A stretch of DNA of 35,202 nucleotides. Source: an uncultured Planctomycetales bacterium. Lineage in GTDB: Bacteria; Planctomycetota; Planctomycetia; Isosphaerales; Isosphaeraceae. The position numbers and the translations under genes are program-made. Shown here one piece after another: positions 18,262-27,137 of the stretch. Location of the stretch: contig CAIYJE010000043.1 of NCBI GenBank assembly GCA_903926465.1, positions 1 through 35,202 on the forward strand, in the 5' to 3' direction. The notes under the pieces were generated by a model. That model worked only from the letters and a program-made list of their open reading frames with translations, was not told where the DNA came from and ran no database searches. Numbering within the stretch: position 1 is the first letter of the stretch; each line of letters begins with the position of its first letter.

Positions 18262-18283
18262 ATGGTGCCGACTACCATTTTTT
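18262..18283 (+). terminator. Weak terminator-like hairpin after cdd
   Basis: A 5-bp stem ATGGT (18262-18266) and ACCAT (18274-18278) is followed by six T (18278-18283). The stem is short, so the call is tentative. Confidence 0.35.
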
Positions 18284-18292
18284 GCAAAACCT

Positions 18293-18306
18293 TATTATCA
18301 ATAATA
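18293..18306. promoter_or_regulatory. AT-rich palindrome upstream of the glycosyltransferase gene
   Basis: TATTAT (18293-18298) and ATAATA (18301-18306) form a perfect palindrome about 100 bp before the start at 18407. Sites like this can serve as operators or promoters, but no partner regulator is evident. Confidence 0.25.
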
Positions 18307-18406
18307 GATGAACGAAGACGGTCCCATTTTGGAAAACAGATCCCTCTCCTGATCCGCATGATTCTGCTTGAATCCGAGCATCTGGAATAGAACTCCTGGA
18401 AAAACA

Positions 18407-19336
18407 ATGGCGGCCGATCTCTGGTCAATCACGTCTTACTTCAACCCAACGCAAAGCGTAAACCGACGCAATAATTACCACACTTTTCGCAGCCGATTAG
18501 ACGTACCCCTTGTCACCGTCGAACTGGCCTTTGACCAACCTTTTGAGCTGAGAGCTGGGGATGCCCACATCCTGATCCAGGTTCGAGGGGAGTCGGTGAT
18601 GTGGCAAAAAGAACGACTTTTGAATATCGCACTACAGCACATCCCAGGCCAGATCTCGAATATTGCCTGGCTGGATTGCGACGTGATCTTGGAGAACGTG
18701 AACTGGCCAGAAGAGGCCTGCTCCGCGCTTCAGCTCTCAAAAATCATCCAGCTCTTTGATGAGTCTCTTGATCTATCAAACGAACCCCTGCCAACCGATC
18801 TTGCAAGTGCGAAGGCCCAGTCGAGCGGTACGGGACTGGTCTCGACGATGAAAACCCGTTCGGATGCCGCGGAAATCCTGAAAATCCAGCATAAGCAAGT
18901 CATCCGACCTCGACCTGGACTAGCCTGGGCCGCGAGACGATCTTTGCTCAGCAATCATGGCTTCTATGATGCATTTATTATTGGCGGAGCCGACAGTGCC
19001 ATGGCGCGTGCGGCCTTTGGCTGGCTAGATGACGTTATTAAAAGAGCAAGGCTCAACGCCCGACAGGAGAAACATTACCTGGAATGGGCTATCCCTTTCC
19101 ATGATGCAATCCAAGGCAATGTCCAAAATATCCGTGGAAAACTCTATCATCTTTGGCACGGTGATTTTGACAATCGACAATACCTTCATCGTTTTGTCAA
19201 TTTAGCGGCTTTCGATTTTGACCCAGAAAAAGATATCGCAATATCCAACAAGGGCCCTTGGACGTGGGCATCCCACAAACCAGCCCTGCACAGCTACCTC
19301 AAGAGCTACTTTGAATCCAGGAATGAAGATAGTTAG
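18407..19336 (+). CDS. Putative GT-A-fold glycosyltransferase
   Basis: This 309-residue protein (start ATG at 18407; the frame is open back to a TTG at 18368) looks like a nucleotide-sugar glycosyltransferase. It has an acidic metal-site-like motif AWLDCDVIL (DCD at 90-92), and a C-terminal YHLWHGDFDNRQYLHRF block typical of one group of these enzymes. The remainder does not match a GT family I can name. It begins the lower-GC block: sample lines here gave 23-24 GC per 60 bases, against 34 of 60 in a ceramidase sample. A family or substrate cannot be assigned from this sequence alone. It lies 211 bp after cdd. Confidence 0.7.
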   Translation: MAADLWSITSYFNPTQSVNRRNNYHTFRSRLDVPLVTVELAFDQPFELRAGDAHILIQVRGESVMWQKERLLNIALQHIPGQISNIAWLDCDVILENVNWPEEACSALQLSKIIQLFDESLDLSNEPLPTDLASAKAQSSGTGLVSTMKTRSDAAEILKIQHKQVIRPRPGLAWAARRSLLSNHGFYDAFIIGGADSAMARAAFGWLDDVIKRARLNARQEKHYLEWAIPFHDAIQGNVQNIRGKLYHLWHGDFDNRQYLHRFVNLAAFDFDPEKDIAISNKGPWTWASHKPALHSYLKSYFESRNEDS

Positions 19337-19505
19337 TGAGCTCGACGTTTTTGATTCCCCACAGAAATTCGGTCGAGTTGCAAACCCCGGCCATTTTGCC
19401 TTGCGAGACCCTCTGAAACTGTCAAAGAGAGGCTCTTATTCCACACACGATTTAACCATCAACGAGTCAACTGCTCGCGCTTTCGGAAGATTCCATAAAT
19501 CATGA
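19323..19505 (+). CDS. Small ORF, uncertain
   Basis: A 60-codon ORF begins inside the end of the previous gene (ATGAAGATAGTTAGTGAG, overlapping its TAG) and ends 32 bp before the next glycosyltransferase. The translation (MKIVSELDVFDSPQKFG and onward) matches nothing I recognise. It could be a small protein or a remnant of a longer gene. No distinct ribosome binding site is present. Confidence 0.25.
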   Translation: MKIVSELDVFDSPQKFGRVANPGHFALRDPLKLSKRGSYSTHDLTINESTARAFGRFHKS

Positions 19506-19537
19506 CCCGGCATGAGAGAGTAACCTGGAGAGATTGA

Positions 19538-20605
19538 GTGATATGTCGCGTGGCCTATGTACTGAAGGACTATCCAAGACTTTCTCAAACTTTTGTTCTC
19601 AATGAGATCGTAGGTTTACTCTCAAGAGGAATAGACGTTCTCGTGCTCGCCCTGAATCACTCAGGCGAGGTGATCCATCATGAACTGGCAAAATCTAGCC
19701 AGGTTACCGGACGAATCATCTTCCATCTGGAATCATTCGAACGGGCACTCACTGCATTTTCACCTGATCTCATTCACGCCCACTTCGCTACGATCGCCAC
19801 GGAAACCGCGCTCAGACTTGGGGCCAAGCTTGGCATTCCCGTGACCTTCACCGCACACGGCTATGATATTTTTCGCTCACCGCCCCCAAACTTTTCTGCG
19901 CGAGCGAATCTGGCAGCACGCGTCATCACAGTTTCCAAAGCGAACCAGCGGTATCTGGTTGAGCGACTGGGTGTGAACCCCAACCAGATCACAGTCATTC
20001 CAAATGGTGTCGATACCTCCTACTTTGCCCCCAATCTAATCCAGACCAACCACACGGTTCCACAAATCGTTTGCGTTGCACGCCTGGAACCAGTCAAGCA
20101 ACACCAAATTCTGCTCGCGGCATGCGCTCTCATGAAAACTGGGGGAATCTCCTATCGTTGCACCATCGTGGGAGATGGATCCTGCCGGGAATCCCTCCAT
20201 GCCCTCCGAGACTCTTTGCAACTGCGTGACCATGTTGAATTCACGGGTGCGGCAGACAGTGAGCAGGTGCAACAGTTTTGGCGTTCTGCAGATGTTGCCG
20301 TTCTCTCCAGCCAGAGTGAAGGTTTTCCCGTCTGCCTGCTGGAGGCCGCCGCAACCGGAATTCCCGCAGTGGCTCCCTCCGTAGGTGGCATACCTGAAAT
20401 CATCGTCCACGAATCAACCGGCCTGCTGGTAACACCGGATGATCCTGATTCACTGGCTGACGCCTTGAAACGGTTCTGCTACAATCTGGCGCTTGCCGGC
20501 CAAATGGGCAAGAACGCCAGACGGCTGGCCTTGCAGAACTTCTCAATCGACCAGCAACTCAACTCACTGCTCGCAGTCTGGGACCAGGTCATCAGTTCCC
20601 GATAG
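19538..20605 (+). CDS. GT4 family glycosyltransferase
   Basis: This is a 355-residue GT-B-fold glycosyltransferase related to WcaL-like colanic acid enzymes. It has KDYPRLSQTFVLNEI near the N-terminus, HAHFATIATE and TFTAHGYDIF in the first Rossmann domain, VIPNGVDTSYFAP at the hinge, and SSQSEGFPVCLLEAAATG with GIPEIIVHESTGLLV in the donor site. A GTG start (19538) is preceded by GGAGAG with good spacing. Probably it transfers a sugar from a nucleotide donor to a growing surface polysaccharide. It sits alone with the GT-A-like gene within the block bounded by cdd sequences. Confidence 0.92.
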   Translation: MICRVAYVLKDYPRLSQTFVLNEIVGLLSRGIDVLVLALNHSGEVIHHELAKSSQVTGRIIFHLESFERALTAFSPDLIHAHFATIATETALRLGAKLGIPVTFTAHGYDIFRSPPPNFSARANLAARVITVSKANQRYLVERLGVNPNQITVIPNGVDTSYFAPNLIQTNHTVPQIVCVARLEPVKQHQILLAACALMKTGGISYRCTIVGDGSCRESLHALRDSLQLRDHVEFTGAADSEQVQQFWRSADVAVLSSQSEGFPVCLLEAAATGIPAVAPSVGGIPEIIVHESTGLLVTPDDPDSLADALKRFCYNLALAGQMGKNARRLALQNFSIDQQLNSLLAVWDQVISSR

Positions 20606-21017
20606 CCGACTCTCTCGGCCATGCATTAAGAACCGTCTTGGGAAACCCACACCGGCTTTCCGACCTCGAAGCCAACCAATACCATTCATGGTGGACCGAG
20701 AAATCGAAGCTTAAAAAAGCTATCTTTAGCCCGAGGGGACCCTACCACGCTTTTGAAGCGGGTACCAGGAAAGCCCGTGTCGGAATGCGTTCCTGCTCAC
20801 AGGCACCTCTGATTCTGTTCCGAAATCCGTCTTTCCAATCCCGGGTCGGCTGTTGAAACACACCCCGGTCAGACTGAACTCTTTCCCCAACCGTTCAGAC
20901 TGCACAACTTCTGAATCACTCCGTTCCACCTCCCTCTTGCCGCCCCCCTCCGACGATCGTAGATTGAATCTACCCTCACAACTTTCCCGCCGACTGCCAT
21001 CCACGCCCCAGGCAACC
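20606..21017. other. 412-bp gap holding a cdd remnant
   Basis: No intact gene was found. The right part (20785-20914) is a decayed cdd 3' end. The rest has no recognisable coding frame; an ORF at 20638-20856 was not accepted because it resembles nothing and has a poor start. Confidence 0.55.
20785..20914 (+). pseudogene. cdd (fragment): Decayed 3' fragment of a cytidine deaminase gene
   Basis: In one frame 20785 onward reads MRSCSQAPLILFRNP, which lines up with the CRQVLAEFSDP region of intact Cdd (PCGACRQVLAEFSDP). After a frameshift, 20822-20914 reads EIRLSN through ELFPQPFRLHNF and a stop, matching Cdd EIQVLVD and ELLPQPFKLDSF. At DNA level the last 39 bases match at 32 positions. The zinc ligand cysteines are not all preserved, so it cannot be functional. 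It lies after the glycosyltransferase block, so it may mark its right boundary or be the relic of a tandem duplication. Confidence 0.5.
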
Positions 21018-21827
21018 ATGCCTCCCACCAAGCCTCGCCAGTTGGCCCACCCAGGGCCGGCTCGGACGCACCAGACTCGACGATCATTTTTGCTACGCAC
21101 CACCGCAGCCCTTGCACTCTCGCCGCTTGCGGTTCCTCTGGTTCAGGCAAACCAGGAGCCTGCCCCCAACCCACTCAGGGTTCTTGTTTGGTGCGAAGGA
21201 ACCGCGCCGCGAACCGTTTACCCAGACGATATTGATGGAGCAATTGCCCAGGCCCTTCAGCCCAACCCAGGGCTGACAATCTCCAGGGCTCGCCTGAGCG
21301 ATACCGATGCCGGCCTGTCTGATGCCGCGCTAGACGCCTGCGATGTGATCATGTGGTGGGGCCGGCTCCGTCACGACGATGTTCCCCAGGCACGTGCCGA
21401 CGCCGTGGTTGATCGGGTCAGGGCTGGAAAGCTCGGGCTGGTGGCCTTGCATACCGCATTTGGAAGCAAGCCGTTCCGGAGCCTGATGGGAATGCCCTGC
21501 GAACCTCGGTTCTGGCAAGAGGAAGGCCGACCTGAACAGGTGGAAATCGCGTCCCCAGACCACCCGCTGGCCAGAGATTTGAAGCCGTTCCTGCTGCCCA
21601 GAACCACCATGTTTGTCGAACCATTTCTGGTACCTGAACCGGAAACCGTGATCCTGAAGTCAAGCTGGGACCAGGGCCCCATGTTCAGGAGCGGGATGGC
21701 CTGGACCAGAGAACACGGGCGTATTGTCTACCTTCGTACTGCCGATGATGGGTTCCCCGTTCTCTTCCACCCGGCCGTCCGGCAACTTCTTGCCAACGCC
21801 GCTGGATGGGTGGGGCACCGCACTTAA
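21018..21827 (+). CDS. ThuA-like domain protein, Tat-exported
   Basis: This 269-residue protein carries a twin-arginine signal: TRRSFLLRTTAALALSP, then PLAVPLVQANQE as a likely cleavage region. The mature part is a ThuA-like (trehalose utilization) glutamine-amidotransferase-like fold, with RVLVWCEG, the DVIMWWGRLRHDD segment and LGLVALHTAFGSKPFRSLMG. ThuA-type domains are abundant in planctomycetes, often periplasmic and without proven activity. The frame extends upstream to 20853, but the ATG at 21018 gives a normal signal; the extra residues are compositional noise and overlap the cdd remnant. Confidence 0.82.
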   Translation: MPPTKPRQLAHPGPARTHQTRRSFLLRTTAALALSPLAVPLVQANQEPAPNPLRVLVWCEGTAPRTVYPDDIDGAIAQALQPNPGLTISRARLSDTDAGLSDAALDACDVIMWWGRLRHDDVPQARADAVVDRVRAGKLGLVALHTAFGSKPFRSLMGMPCEPRFWQEEGRPEQVEIASPDHPLARDLKPFLLPRTTMFVEPFLVPEPETVILKSSWDQGPMFRSGMAWTREHGRIVYLRTADDGFPVLFHPAVRQLLANAAGWVGHRT

Positions 21828-22048
21828 CCGCGCGTGGATGCTTGACGACAACCCACAAAGCGGACTAACCTTTCAGGTATACATGGAAAAACGGATCGAA
21901 TGGGCCGGATCAGTTCGTTTCAACGCTCTGAATCCTATGCCTTGTGTTCGATCTGGAGGTTTGCTAATTGTTCCTGCGTAAGCTAGGAATGCTTGGCAAA
22001 GTGGGATGGACAGGAAACGGCTGGCTCGTTTGTCAGCCCTGGAACCCC

Positions 22049-22054
22049 GAGGAG
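22049..22054 (+). promoter_or_regulatory. Strong ribosome binding site deciding the redoxin start
   Basis: GAGGAG at 22049-22054, 8 bases before ATG at 22063, selects this start over the in-frame ATG at 22006. Confidence 0.8.
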
Positions 22055-22062
22055 TTGCGTCG

Positions 22063-22680
22063 ATGCGTAAGATGCTGTCTGGCATGTTTGCACTGGCTCT
22101 GTGTGCCGCCCCCGTCATGGCTGGCGAATTCAACAAGACCGTCAGCGTGGGCCAGAAGGCCCCTGCTCTCGTTGGCATTCCTGCCTCCACCCCCGACGGG
22201 CAGGACGCAAGCCTGACCCTGGGTGACGTTAAAGAAGACGTCGTTGTGGTGGTCTTCCTTGCCAACCATTGCCCAGCCGTTATCACCTACGAAGACCGGA
22301 TCAACGACTTCGTCTCTGAGTACAAGGGCAAGTCGGTCAAGGTGCTGGGCATCGCCTGCTCCGGTGCCGGTTCCAAGTCCACCGACGACTTGAAGGCCAT
22401 CAAAGAACGGGCTGTCAAGGACAAGAAGTTCAGCTACACCTACGGCTGGGATGAGAGCCAGGACGCCGGCAAAGCCTACGGCGCCGTGAACACCCCTTCG
22501 TTCTTCGTGCTCGACAAGACCCGTACCATTCGTTACATGGGCGCGTTTGACGATAGCCAGAACGAAGCCAAGGCCTCCAAGCACTACATAAAGGACGCCG
22601 TTGACGCTCTTCTGGCCGGCAAAGAAGTGACCGTCAAGGAAACCCGTCCCGTTGGCTGCGGCATTCAGTACAACAAGTAA
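22063..22680 (+). CDS. Secreted redoxin (thioredoxin-fold, AhpC/TSA-like)
   Basis: This 205-residue protein has a Sec signal, with cleavage probably after APVMA (residue 20). It is a thioredoxin-fold protein with the NHCP site (FLANHCPAV, C70), a single-cysteine arrangement rather than the CxxC of thioredoxin. DLKAIKERAVKDKKFSYTYGWD and VNTPSFFVLDKTRTIRYMGAFDD are typical of planctomycete redoxins. C-terminal cysteine VGCGIQYNK could pair with the active-site cysteine. Role is likely periplasmic thiol or peroxide chemistry; the partner is unknown. A strong terminator follows the gene. Confidence 0.88.
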   Translation: MRKMLSGMFALALCAAPVMAGEFNKTVSVGQKAPALVGIPASTPDGQDASLTLGDVKEDVVVVVFLANHCPAVITYEDRINDFVSEYKGKSVKVLGIACSGAGSKSTDDLKAIKERAVKDKKFSYTYGWDESQDAGKAYGAVNTPSFFVLDKTRTIRYMGAFDDSQNEAKASKHYIKDAVDALLAGKEVTVKETRPVGCGIQYNK

Positions 22681-22759
22681 TCCGCACGTCCCAACCCATG
22701 TTATCCTGCGTTGATACCCAGCTTGCCGGTCCTTTCTGACCTGTGAACTGGTAAAACTA

Positions 22760-22800
22760 AAGCCCGCCCCGGCGCACTTGTGCCGGGGCGGGCTTCTTTG
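22760..22800 (+). terminator. Strong intrinsic terminator after the redoxin gene
   Basis: A 14-bp GC-rich perfect stem (AAGCCCGCCCCGGC at 22760-22773 with its complement at 22782-22795) with an 8-base loop is followed by TCTTTG. It separates the redoxin gene from the next lipoprotein gene. Confidence 0.85.
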
Positions 22801-22839
22801 TTCTTGCTTCCCACAGATTGTCCTCAAGGAGCCATCCTC

Positions 22840-23532
22840 GTGACCAACCTTGCCCGTACCGCTTACGCCAGCTTGCTGCCGATGTTTGTACTGCTAAGCA
22901 CCGGCTGCACAGAACCGGCACCCACGGTGAATGTGGTGGCCTCCTCCGACGATACAATTCATCCCCAACCGCCAGCAAAATCCGCCACGCCTGCACCAGC
23001 AGACTCGGCCCCGGCCAAAAGCACGGTCCAGTCCGTGGATCTCAGGGCAGGCGCTCCTGCAAAGCCTGACGAGGCAGCCGTTGAATTTAAACGGATGAAC
23101 TACGAAGAGTTTCAAAAATTCCTCGCCACCAATCCGGATGGCAAGGTGAAGTACACCCTGGTTGATGCCTGGGGGACGTTCTGCGGGCCCTGCAAGGAGA
23201 ACTTCCCCCATGTGGTAGAGATGCACCACAAGTTCGGCCCCAAGGGGTTGCGAGTGGTTTCCCTCTCCTTTGATGACCCCGAGGATGAGCGGGCCTTGAA
23301 AGACGCGGAAGCCTTCCTGAAATCACAAAATGCCGTGAATACCAACCTGCTGCTGAATGAAGACAATGGCGTTGCCTACGAGAAGTTCAATGTAAACGCC
23401 ATCCCCGCGGTATTCCTGTTCGGGCCCGACGGTAAAGAGGTCAAGCGGTTCACCCTCGATGACCCGAACGACCAGTTCACCTACGCGGATGTGGAAAAGA
23501 CCATCGGCAATCTACTGGTAGACGGAAAATGA
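22840..23532 (+). CDS. TlpA-like thioredoxin-domain lipoprotein
   Basis: This 230-residue protein starts GTG after AAGGAG with 8-base spacing. Its leader ends in the lipobox LSTGC (C23), so it is probably lipid-anchored. A low-complexity Pro/Ala/Ser linker (about 25-80) precedes a thioredoxin domain with WGTFCGPCK (C115, C118), NFPHVVEMHHKF, and VNAIPAVFLFGPDG with the cis-proline. This is a TlpA/ResA-type membrane-bound reductase that could serve cytochrome c or envelope protein maturation. A hairpin (23553-23575) follows. The gene is convergent with the Pat-like gene. Confidence 0.9.
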   Translation: MTNLARTAYASLLPMFVLLSTGCTEPAPTVNVVASSDDTIHPQPPAKSATPAPADSAPAKSTVQSVDLRAGAPAKPDEAAVEFKRMNYEEFQKFLATNPDGKVKYTLVDAWGTFCGPCKENFPHVVEMHHKFGPKGLRVVSLSFDDPEDERALKDAEAFLKSQNAVNTNLLLNEDNGVAYEKFNVNAIPAVFLFGPDGKEVKRFTLDDPNDQFTYADVEKTIGNLLVDGK

Positions 23533-23552
23533 GTGGGTGCCCAATGAACAAG

Positions 23553-23575
23553 GCCCAGGTTGATCAGACCTGGGC
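23553..23575. terminator. Possible bidirectional terminator
   Basis: GCCCAGGT (23553-23560) and ACCTGGGC (23568-23575) form an 8-bp perfect stem with a 7-base loop. It lies between two convergent genes and could serve both. The T-tract is poor. Confidence 0.55.
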
Positions 23576-23632
23576 TTGCTCACCTCACCCAAACCTAGAT
23601 CCTGTCGGTTCCCTGAACCTTGTCCGCCAGAG

Positions 23633-26383
23633 TCAACAACTCTCGGGTTGCAGCTCCAGGTTCGCCCGGATGATGCCGTCTTCAGGCATATCCGAGAGCT
23701 GAAATCCCAGCTTTCTGCAGACCGCCTGCATCCCTGTGTTCTGGCTGAGAATCTCTGCGCCGATCCGTTCGAGCTTGGAATCTCGGGCCACCTGAATGAG
23801 TCGCCTGAGGAATTCCGCACCCAGCCCCTGTTTCTGAAAGGCATCGCTTACCAGCATCGAAAACTCGGCCTCGGGCCGAAGGTGCTGCTTGCTCAAGCGA
23901 CCGACACCGATAATTTGCGGCTGCTGGGTCTGCGGGTCCGTGAGCTCGGCAACCAGCGCCATCTCGCGATCATAATCAATGAAACAGATGCGTTGAAGCC
24001 GATCATGGGCCACACGCTGGCTGAGCTTCATGGCATGGAAGTACCGCAGGTAAACGCTGGACTCTGACAGCGTTTCATGGAACTTGATCAGCAGCGGCTC
24101 ATCCTCGGGACGGATTGGCCGCATGCTGACCTTACGCCCATCTTTGAGCTGCCAGGTCCCCACATACTGGCTGGGATACGGCAAGATTGCCAATTTCGGC
24201 AACTGGCTTTCCTGCATGTCCAGATCATGAAGGACCACCCGTGCGTCCAGAGCCACGATCTGCTCATGAGAGGCCAAGAGCGGGTTGATGTCGATCTCTT
24301 TGATCCAGGGCAACTCCACCACCAGCCGGCTGAACCGAACTGCCAGGCGTTCCATCTCACCCAGATCCACGGGCGAACGACCGCGCACCCCCTTGAGCGC
24401 CTGAAAGATCTTCGTCCGCTCCATCATCCGGCGCGCCAGGGTGGTATTCAGCGGTGGAAGCCCGAGCGAGCGGTCCTTATACACCTCTACCAGTTGTCCT
24501 CCCGAGCCAAACAACAGCACGGGCCCAAACTGGCTATCAATGCTACTGCCCAGAATGACCTCATAACCGTCCAGCTTCACCATGGGCTGAACGGTCACAC
24601 CCAGGAAATGGCCGGGGCCGGCCTTCTCCAGGACCGAGCTTGAGATTTCCAGGAACGATTGCCGGACCGCGGCGGCATTTCGGATATGGAGCTTCACCCC
24701 ACCCACGTCGGTCTTGTGGGTGATAGTTTCCGAGTGCAGCTTGAGAACCACCGGGTATCCCAGCGTTTCGGCCACAGCCACGGCCTGATCTTCTGTACCC
24801 GCAAACTCGGTGGGAACCGTGGGAATGCCGTACAGATTCAGAAGCTGTTTAGACTCAAGCTCGGTCAGCAGCGTCCGACCAGAGGCCCGCACCTTGTTCA
24901 GGAGCTGGGCGGCCTCTACGGGATGACAGACCGCATGGTCGCTTTCGGCCATCCCGGGGGTTTCATAGAGGGCGTTGAGATTTTCAGAGTACCGGGCCAT
25001 CAGGGTGAAGATCTGTGCGGCCGTGTCTGGAAACGGATAAGTGGGAATCCCCGCCTTGCTCAAAATGGCCTCGCCCGCCGACACATCGGCGCCACCCATC
25101 CAGCTTGCCAGAATGGGCTTCTTGAGCTCACGCGCAACCCCCTTGAGCCGCTCGGCGGTCTGAGTGGGGTCAGTCATCGCCTGTGGTGTCAGAATCACCA
25201 ACAAACCATCGCTATTGGGGTCGCTGGCGCTCACACTCACCCCGCGCGCATACCGTTCAGGGTCGGCGTCACCCAGCACATCCACCGGGTTGGCGTGGCT
25301 CCAGGCCGCCGGCAAGAAGGTATTCAGCTCGGCAATGGTAGTGGCTGAAATCTCAGCCAGTTGCCCCCCATTGGTGATCAGGGCATCGGTGGCCAGTACG
25401 CCAGGCCCCCCCGCGTTCGTCACAATGGTCAGCCGTCGCCCCCGAGGACGCGGTTGCTTGGAAAGCACCTCGGCCATGTAGAACAGCTCTGCGATCTTGT
25501 TCACTCGCAACACACCACACCGGCGAAAGGCAGCGTCAAGCACGTCGTCGCTGCCGGCCAGGCTTCCGGTGTGGGATGCAGCGGCCTTGGCCGCCTGCGC
25601 GGTCCGTCCGGCTTTGATGACAATGATCGGCTTGGTCTGGGCCACCTCACGCGCAGCCGAGAGAAACGAGCGGGCGTCTCCGATCGTCTCCATGTACAGA
25701 ACAATACTCTTGGTGTGGGGATCGTCTCCAAGGTAGTCGATCATGTCTCCCCAGCCCACATCCAGCATCGACCCCAGCGAGACGAACCGACTGAAGCCCA
25801 CATTCTCCTTGAAACTCCAGTCCAGCACCGCCGTGAGCAAGGCCCCAGACTGGCTGACCATCGCCACATTGCCTGGCCTGGCGATGGCCGATGCAAAGGT
25901 GGCATTCAGCCCACCCACCGGATTCATCACCCCCAGGCAGTTGGGACCCACAATGCGGAGTTGTCCCCGACGCGCCTGATACATCACCTGGCGTTCAAGT
26001 TCGGCCCCCTCAGGCCCAATTTCCTTGAATCCCGCAGAGATGATGATCGCCCCTTTGGCCCCAACCTCCACGCACTCCTCGATGATTCCAGGCACCGAGG
26101 GAGCCGGTGTCACAATCACCGCCAGATCCACCGGTTCTGGCAAATCCTTGAGACTGGGATAGCTCTTGATTCCCAAAACATTCGTTCGCTTGGGGTTGAT
26201 CGGATAGATCGTGGCGCCAAACGGGTTGCTGAGCAAATTCCAGAGGATCGTACGGCCAACCGAACCAACCTTGTCGGTGGCTCCCACCACAGCCACGCTT
26301 CGCGGCTCGAAAATGACATCGAGCGGCTGCCTTCGGCCGTACAATAAGCCATTCGATCCCGTAGACGGCTCTAGCTGCGCCAT
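23633..26383 (-). CDS. Pat-type acyl-CoA synthetase (NDP-forming)/GNAT protein
   Basis: This 916-residue protein combines a CoA-binding and ligase domain of NDP-forming acyl-CoA synthetases, an ATP-grasp domain and a C-terminal GNAT acetyltransferase. This is the architecture of the Pat/YfiQ protein lysine acetyltransferases. Visible: [16 protein letters not shown] (CoA-binding, near residue 35), [10 protein letters not shown] and [41 protein letters not shown] (ATP-grasp), and [24 protein letters not shown] (GNAT acetyl-CoA loop, pyrophosphate-binding QKQGLG). AAGGGAG lies 6 bases before the chosen ATG; the frame is open to 26422. In E. coli and Salmonella this type acetylates acetyl-CoA synthetase and other proteins. 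An alternative is a metabolic NDP-forming acyl-CoA ligase. Confidence 0.93.
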   Translation of the reverse strand: MAQLEPSTGSNGLLYGRRQPLDVIFEPRSVAVVGATDKVGSVGRTILWNLLSNPFGATIYPINPKRTNVLGIKSYPSLKDLPEPVDLAVIVTPAPSVPGIIEECVEVGAKGAIIISAGFKEIGPEGAELERQVMYQARRGQLRIVGPNCLGVMNPVGGLNATFASAIARPGNVAMVSQSGALLTAVLDWSFKENVGFSRFVSLGSMLDVGWGDMIDYLGDDPHTKSIVLYMETIGDARSFLSAAREVAQTKPIIVIKAGRTAQAAKAAASHTGSLAGSDDVLDAAFRRCGVLRVNKIAELFYMAEVLSKQPRPRGRRLTIVTNAGGPGVLATDALITNGGQLAEISATTIAELNTFLPAAWSHANPVDVLGDADPERYARGVSVSASDPNSDGLLVILTPQAMTDPTQTAERLKGVARELKKPILASWMGGADVSAGEAILSKAGIPTYPFPDTAAQIFTLMARYSENLNALYETPGMAESDHAVCHPVEAAQLLNKVRASGRTLLTELESKQLLNLYGIPTVPTEFAGTEDQAVAVAETLGYPVVLKLHSETITHKTDVGGVKLHIRNAAAVRQSFLEISSSVLEKAGPGHFLGVTVQPMVKLDGYEVILGSSIDSQFGPVLLFGSGGQLVEVYKDRSLGLPPLNTTLARRMMERTKIFQALKGVRGRSPVDLGEMERLAVRFSRLVVELPWIKEIDINPLLASHEQIVALDARVVLHDLDMQESQLPKLAILPYPSQYVGTWQLKDGRKVSMRPIRPEDEPLLIKFHETLSESSVYLRYFHAMKLSQRVAHDRLQRICFIDYDREMALVAELTDPQTQQPQIIGVGRLSKQHLRPEAEFSMLVSDAFQKQGLGAEFLRRLIQVARDSKLERIGAEILSQNTGMQAVCRKLGFQLSDMPEDGIIRANLELQPESC

Positions 26384-27137
26384 GACAAACTCCCTTTGGA
26401 TCAGGCAAAGCCTTCCCTGCACTCTTTAGATCTTCGCGAATAAAGCAATCATAGTCGGTTCCGGTCATCACTGGCTAGAAATGCCCAGCGTTGGTTTTCT
26501 GTAACAATTGCTCATACCAGACTCAAGCGCTCAGGTCATCCGCCTGACGGAAGCAGCCCATTCCAGAGCCCCAGAACTCGCAGAAGTTGCCTGAGCGGGC
26601 GGGTCCAGCTCCTGCCACGTGTCAGGCGACCGGTGCCCACAGCCTGAAATCCAGGGTAGAGCAGATGGGTGCCACAGGACGGCATACACCACGTGGAATC
26701 CCAACTCAAAAAAACGCCACGCCTGCAAACAATAATTGTCAAAACCGACTTAATCAGCACTCCTTACATAGCCAAGGCCAAATTCCATCCCAACAAAACT
26801 GGAGATTTTTGAGTCATAAAGTGTAATTTAAATCCAATCCGAGAACTTCAGAAACGAACGTCGGAATATCTCACGGTTGCCCTTCTCAGCAACAATGAAT
26901 TCCGTTGTGAGGCCATCTCACTGAAAATCCTTTCACTTGCAACCCAGACCCTTTCAGAGGGCTCGCTTCACTTTTCAAGGAATAACCTTAAATGGCAACT
27001 GCGTTTTAAGTGTGTTCACGTTTTCCTCTGAACATTCGTTTGTTGTCATTTCTTTTACTAGCGCCTGTTATAATTTTATTTGCATGCAACTAATTTTCTT
27101 CCTTCGCCAGCACGCATTGACCTTGGTTGAGTGACGC
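26384..27137. other. AT-rich 754-bp gap before the ABC-transporter cluster
   Basis: No convincing ORF. GC is lower than in the genes; two sampled lines (26821-26880 and 27001-27060) have 25 and 21 GC of 60. A promoter-like sequence lies at its right end. No RNA gene is recognisable. It may hold regulatory DNA for the surface-glycan cluster or be decayed sequence. Confidence 0.5.
27043..27074 (+). promoter_or_regulatory. Candidate promoter for the ABC-transporter cluster
   Basis: TTGTCA (27043-27048) and a perfect TATAAT (27069-27074) are 20 bp apart, longer than the usual 17. The start at 27138 lies 64 bp past the -10. It is plausible but weakened by the spacer and the AT-rich surroundings. 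Confidence 0.4.

Noticed and set aside
20638-20856. 72-codon ORF after the GT4 gene
   Set aside because: Non-ATG start, no ribosome binding site, no recognisable family. Part of it overlaps the cdd remnant in the frame used for the remnant's first half.
25361-26347. Long plus-strand frame antisense to the Pat-like gene
   Set aside because: The Pat-type protein is intact and full-length on the minus strand, and the antisense translation shows atypical composition.
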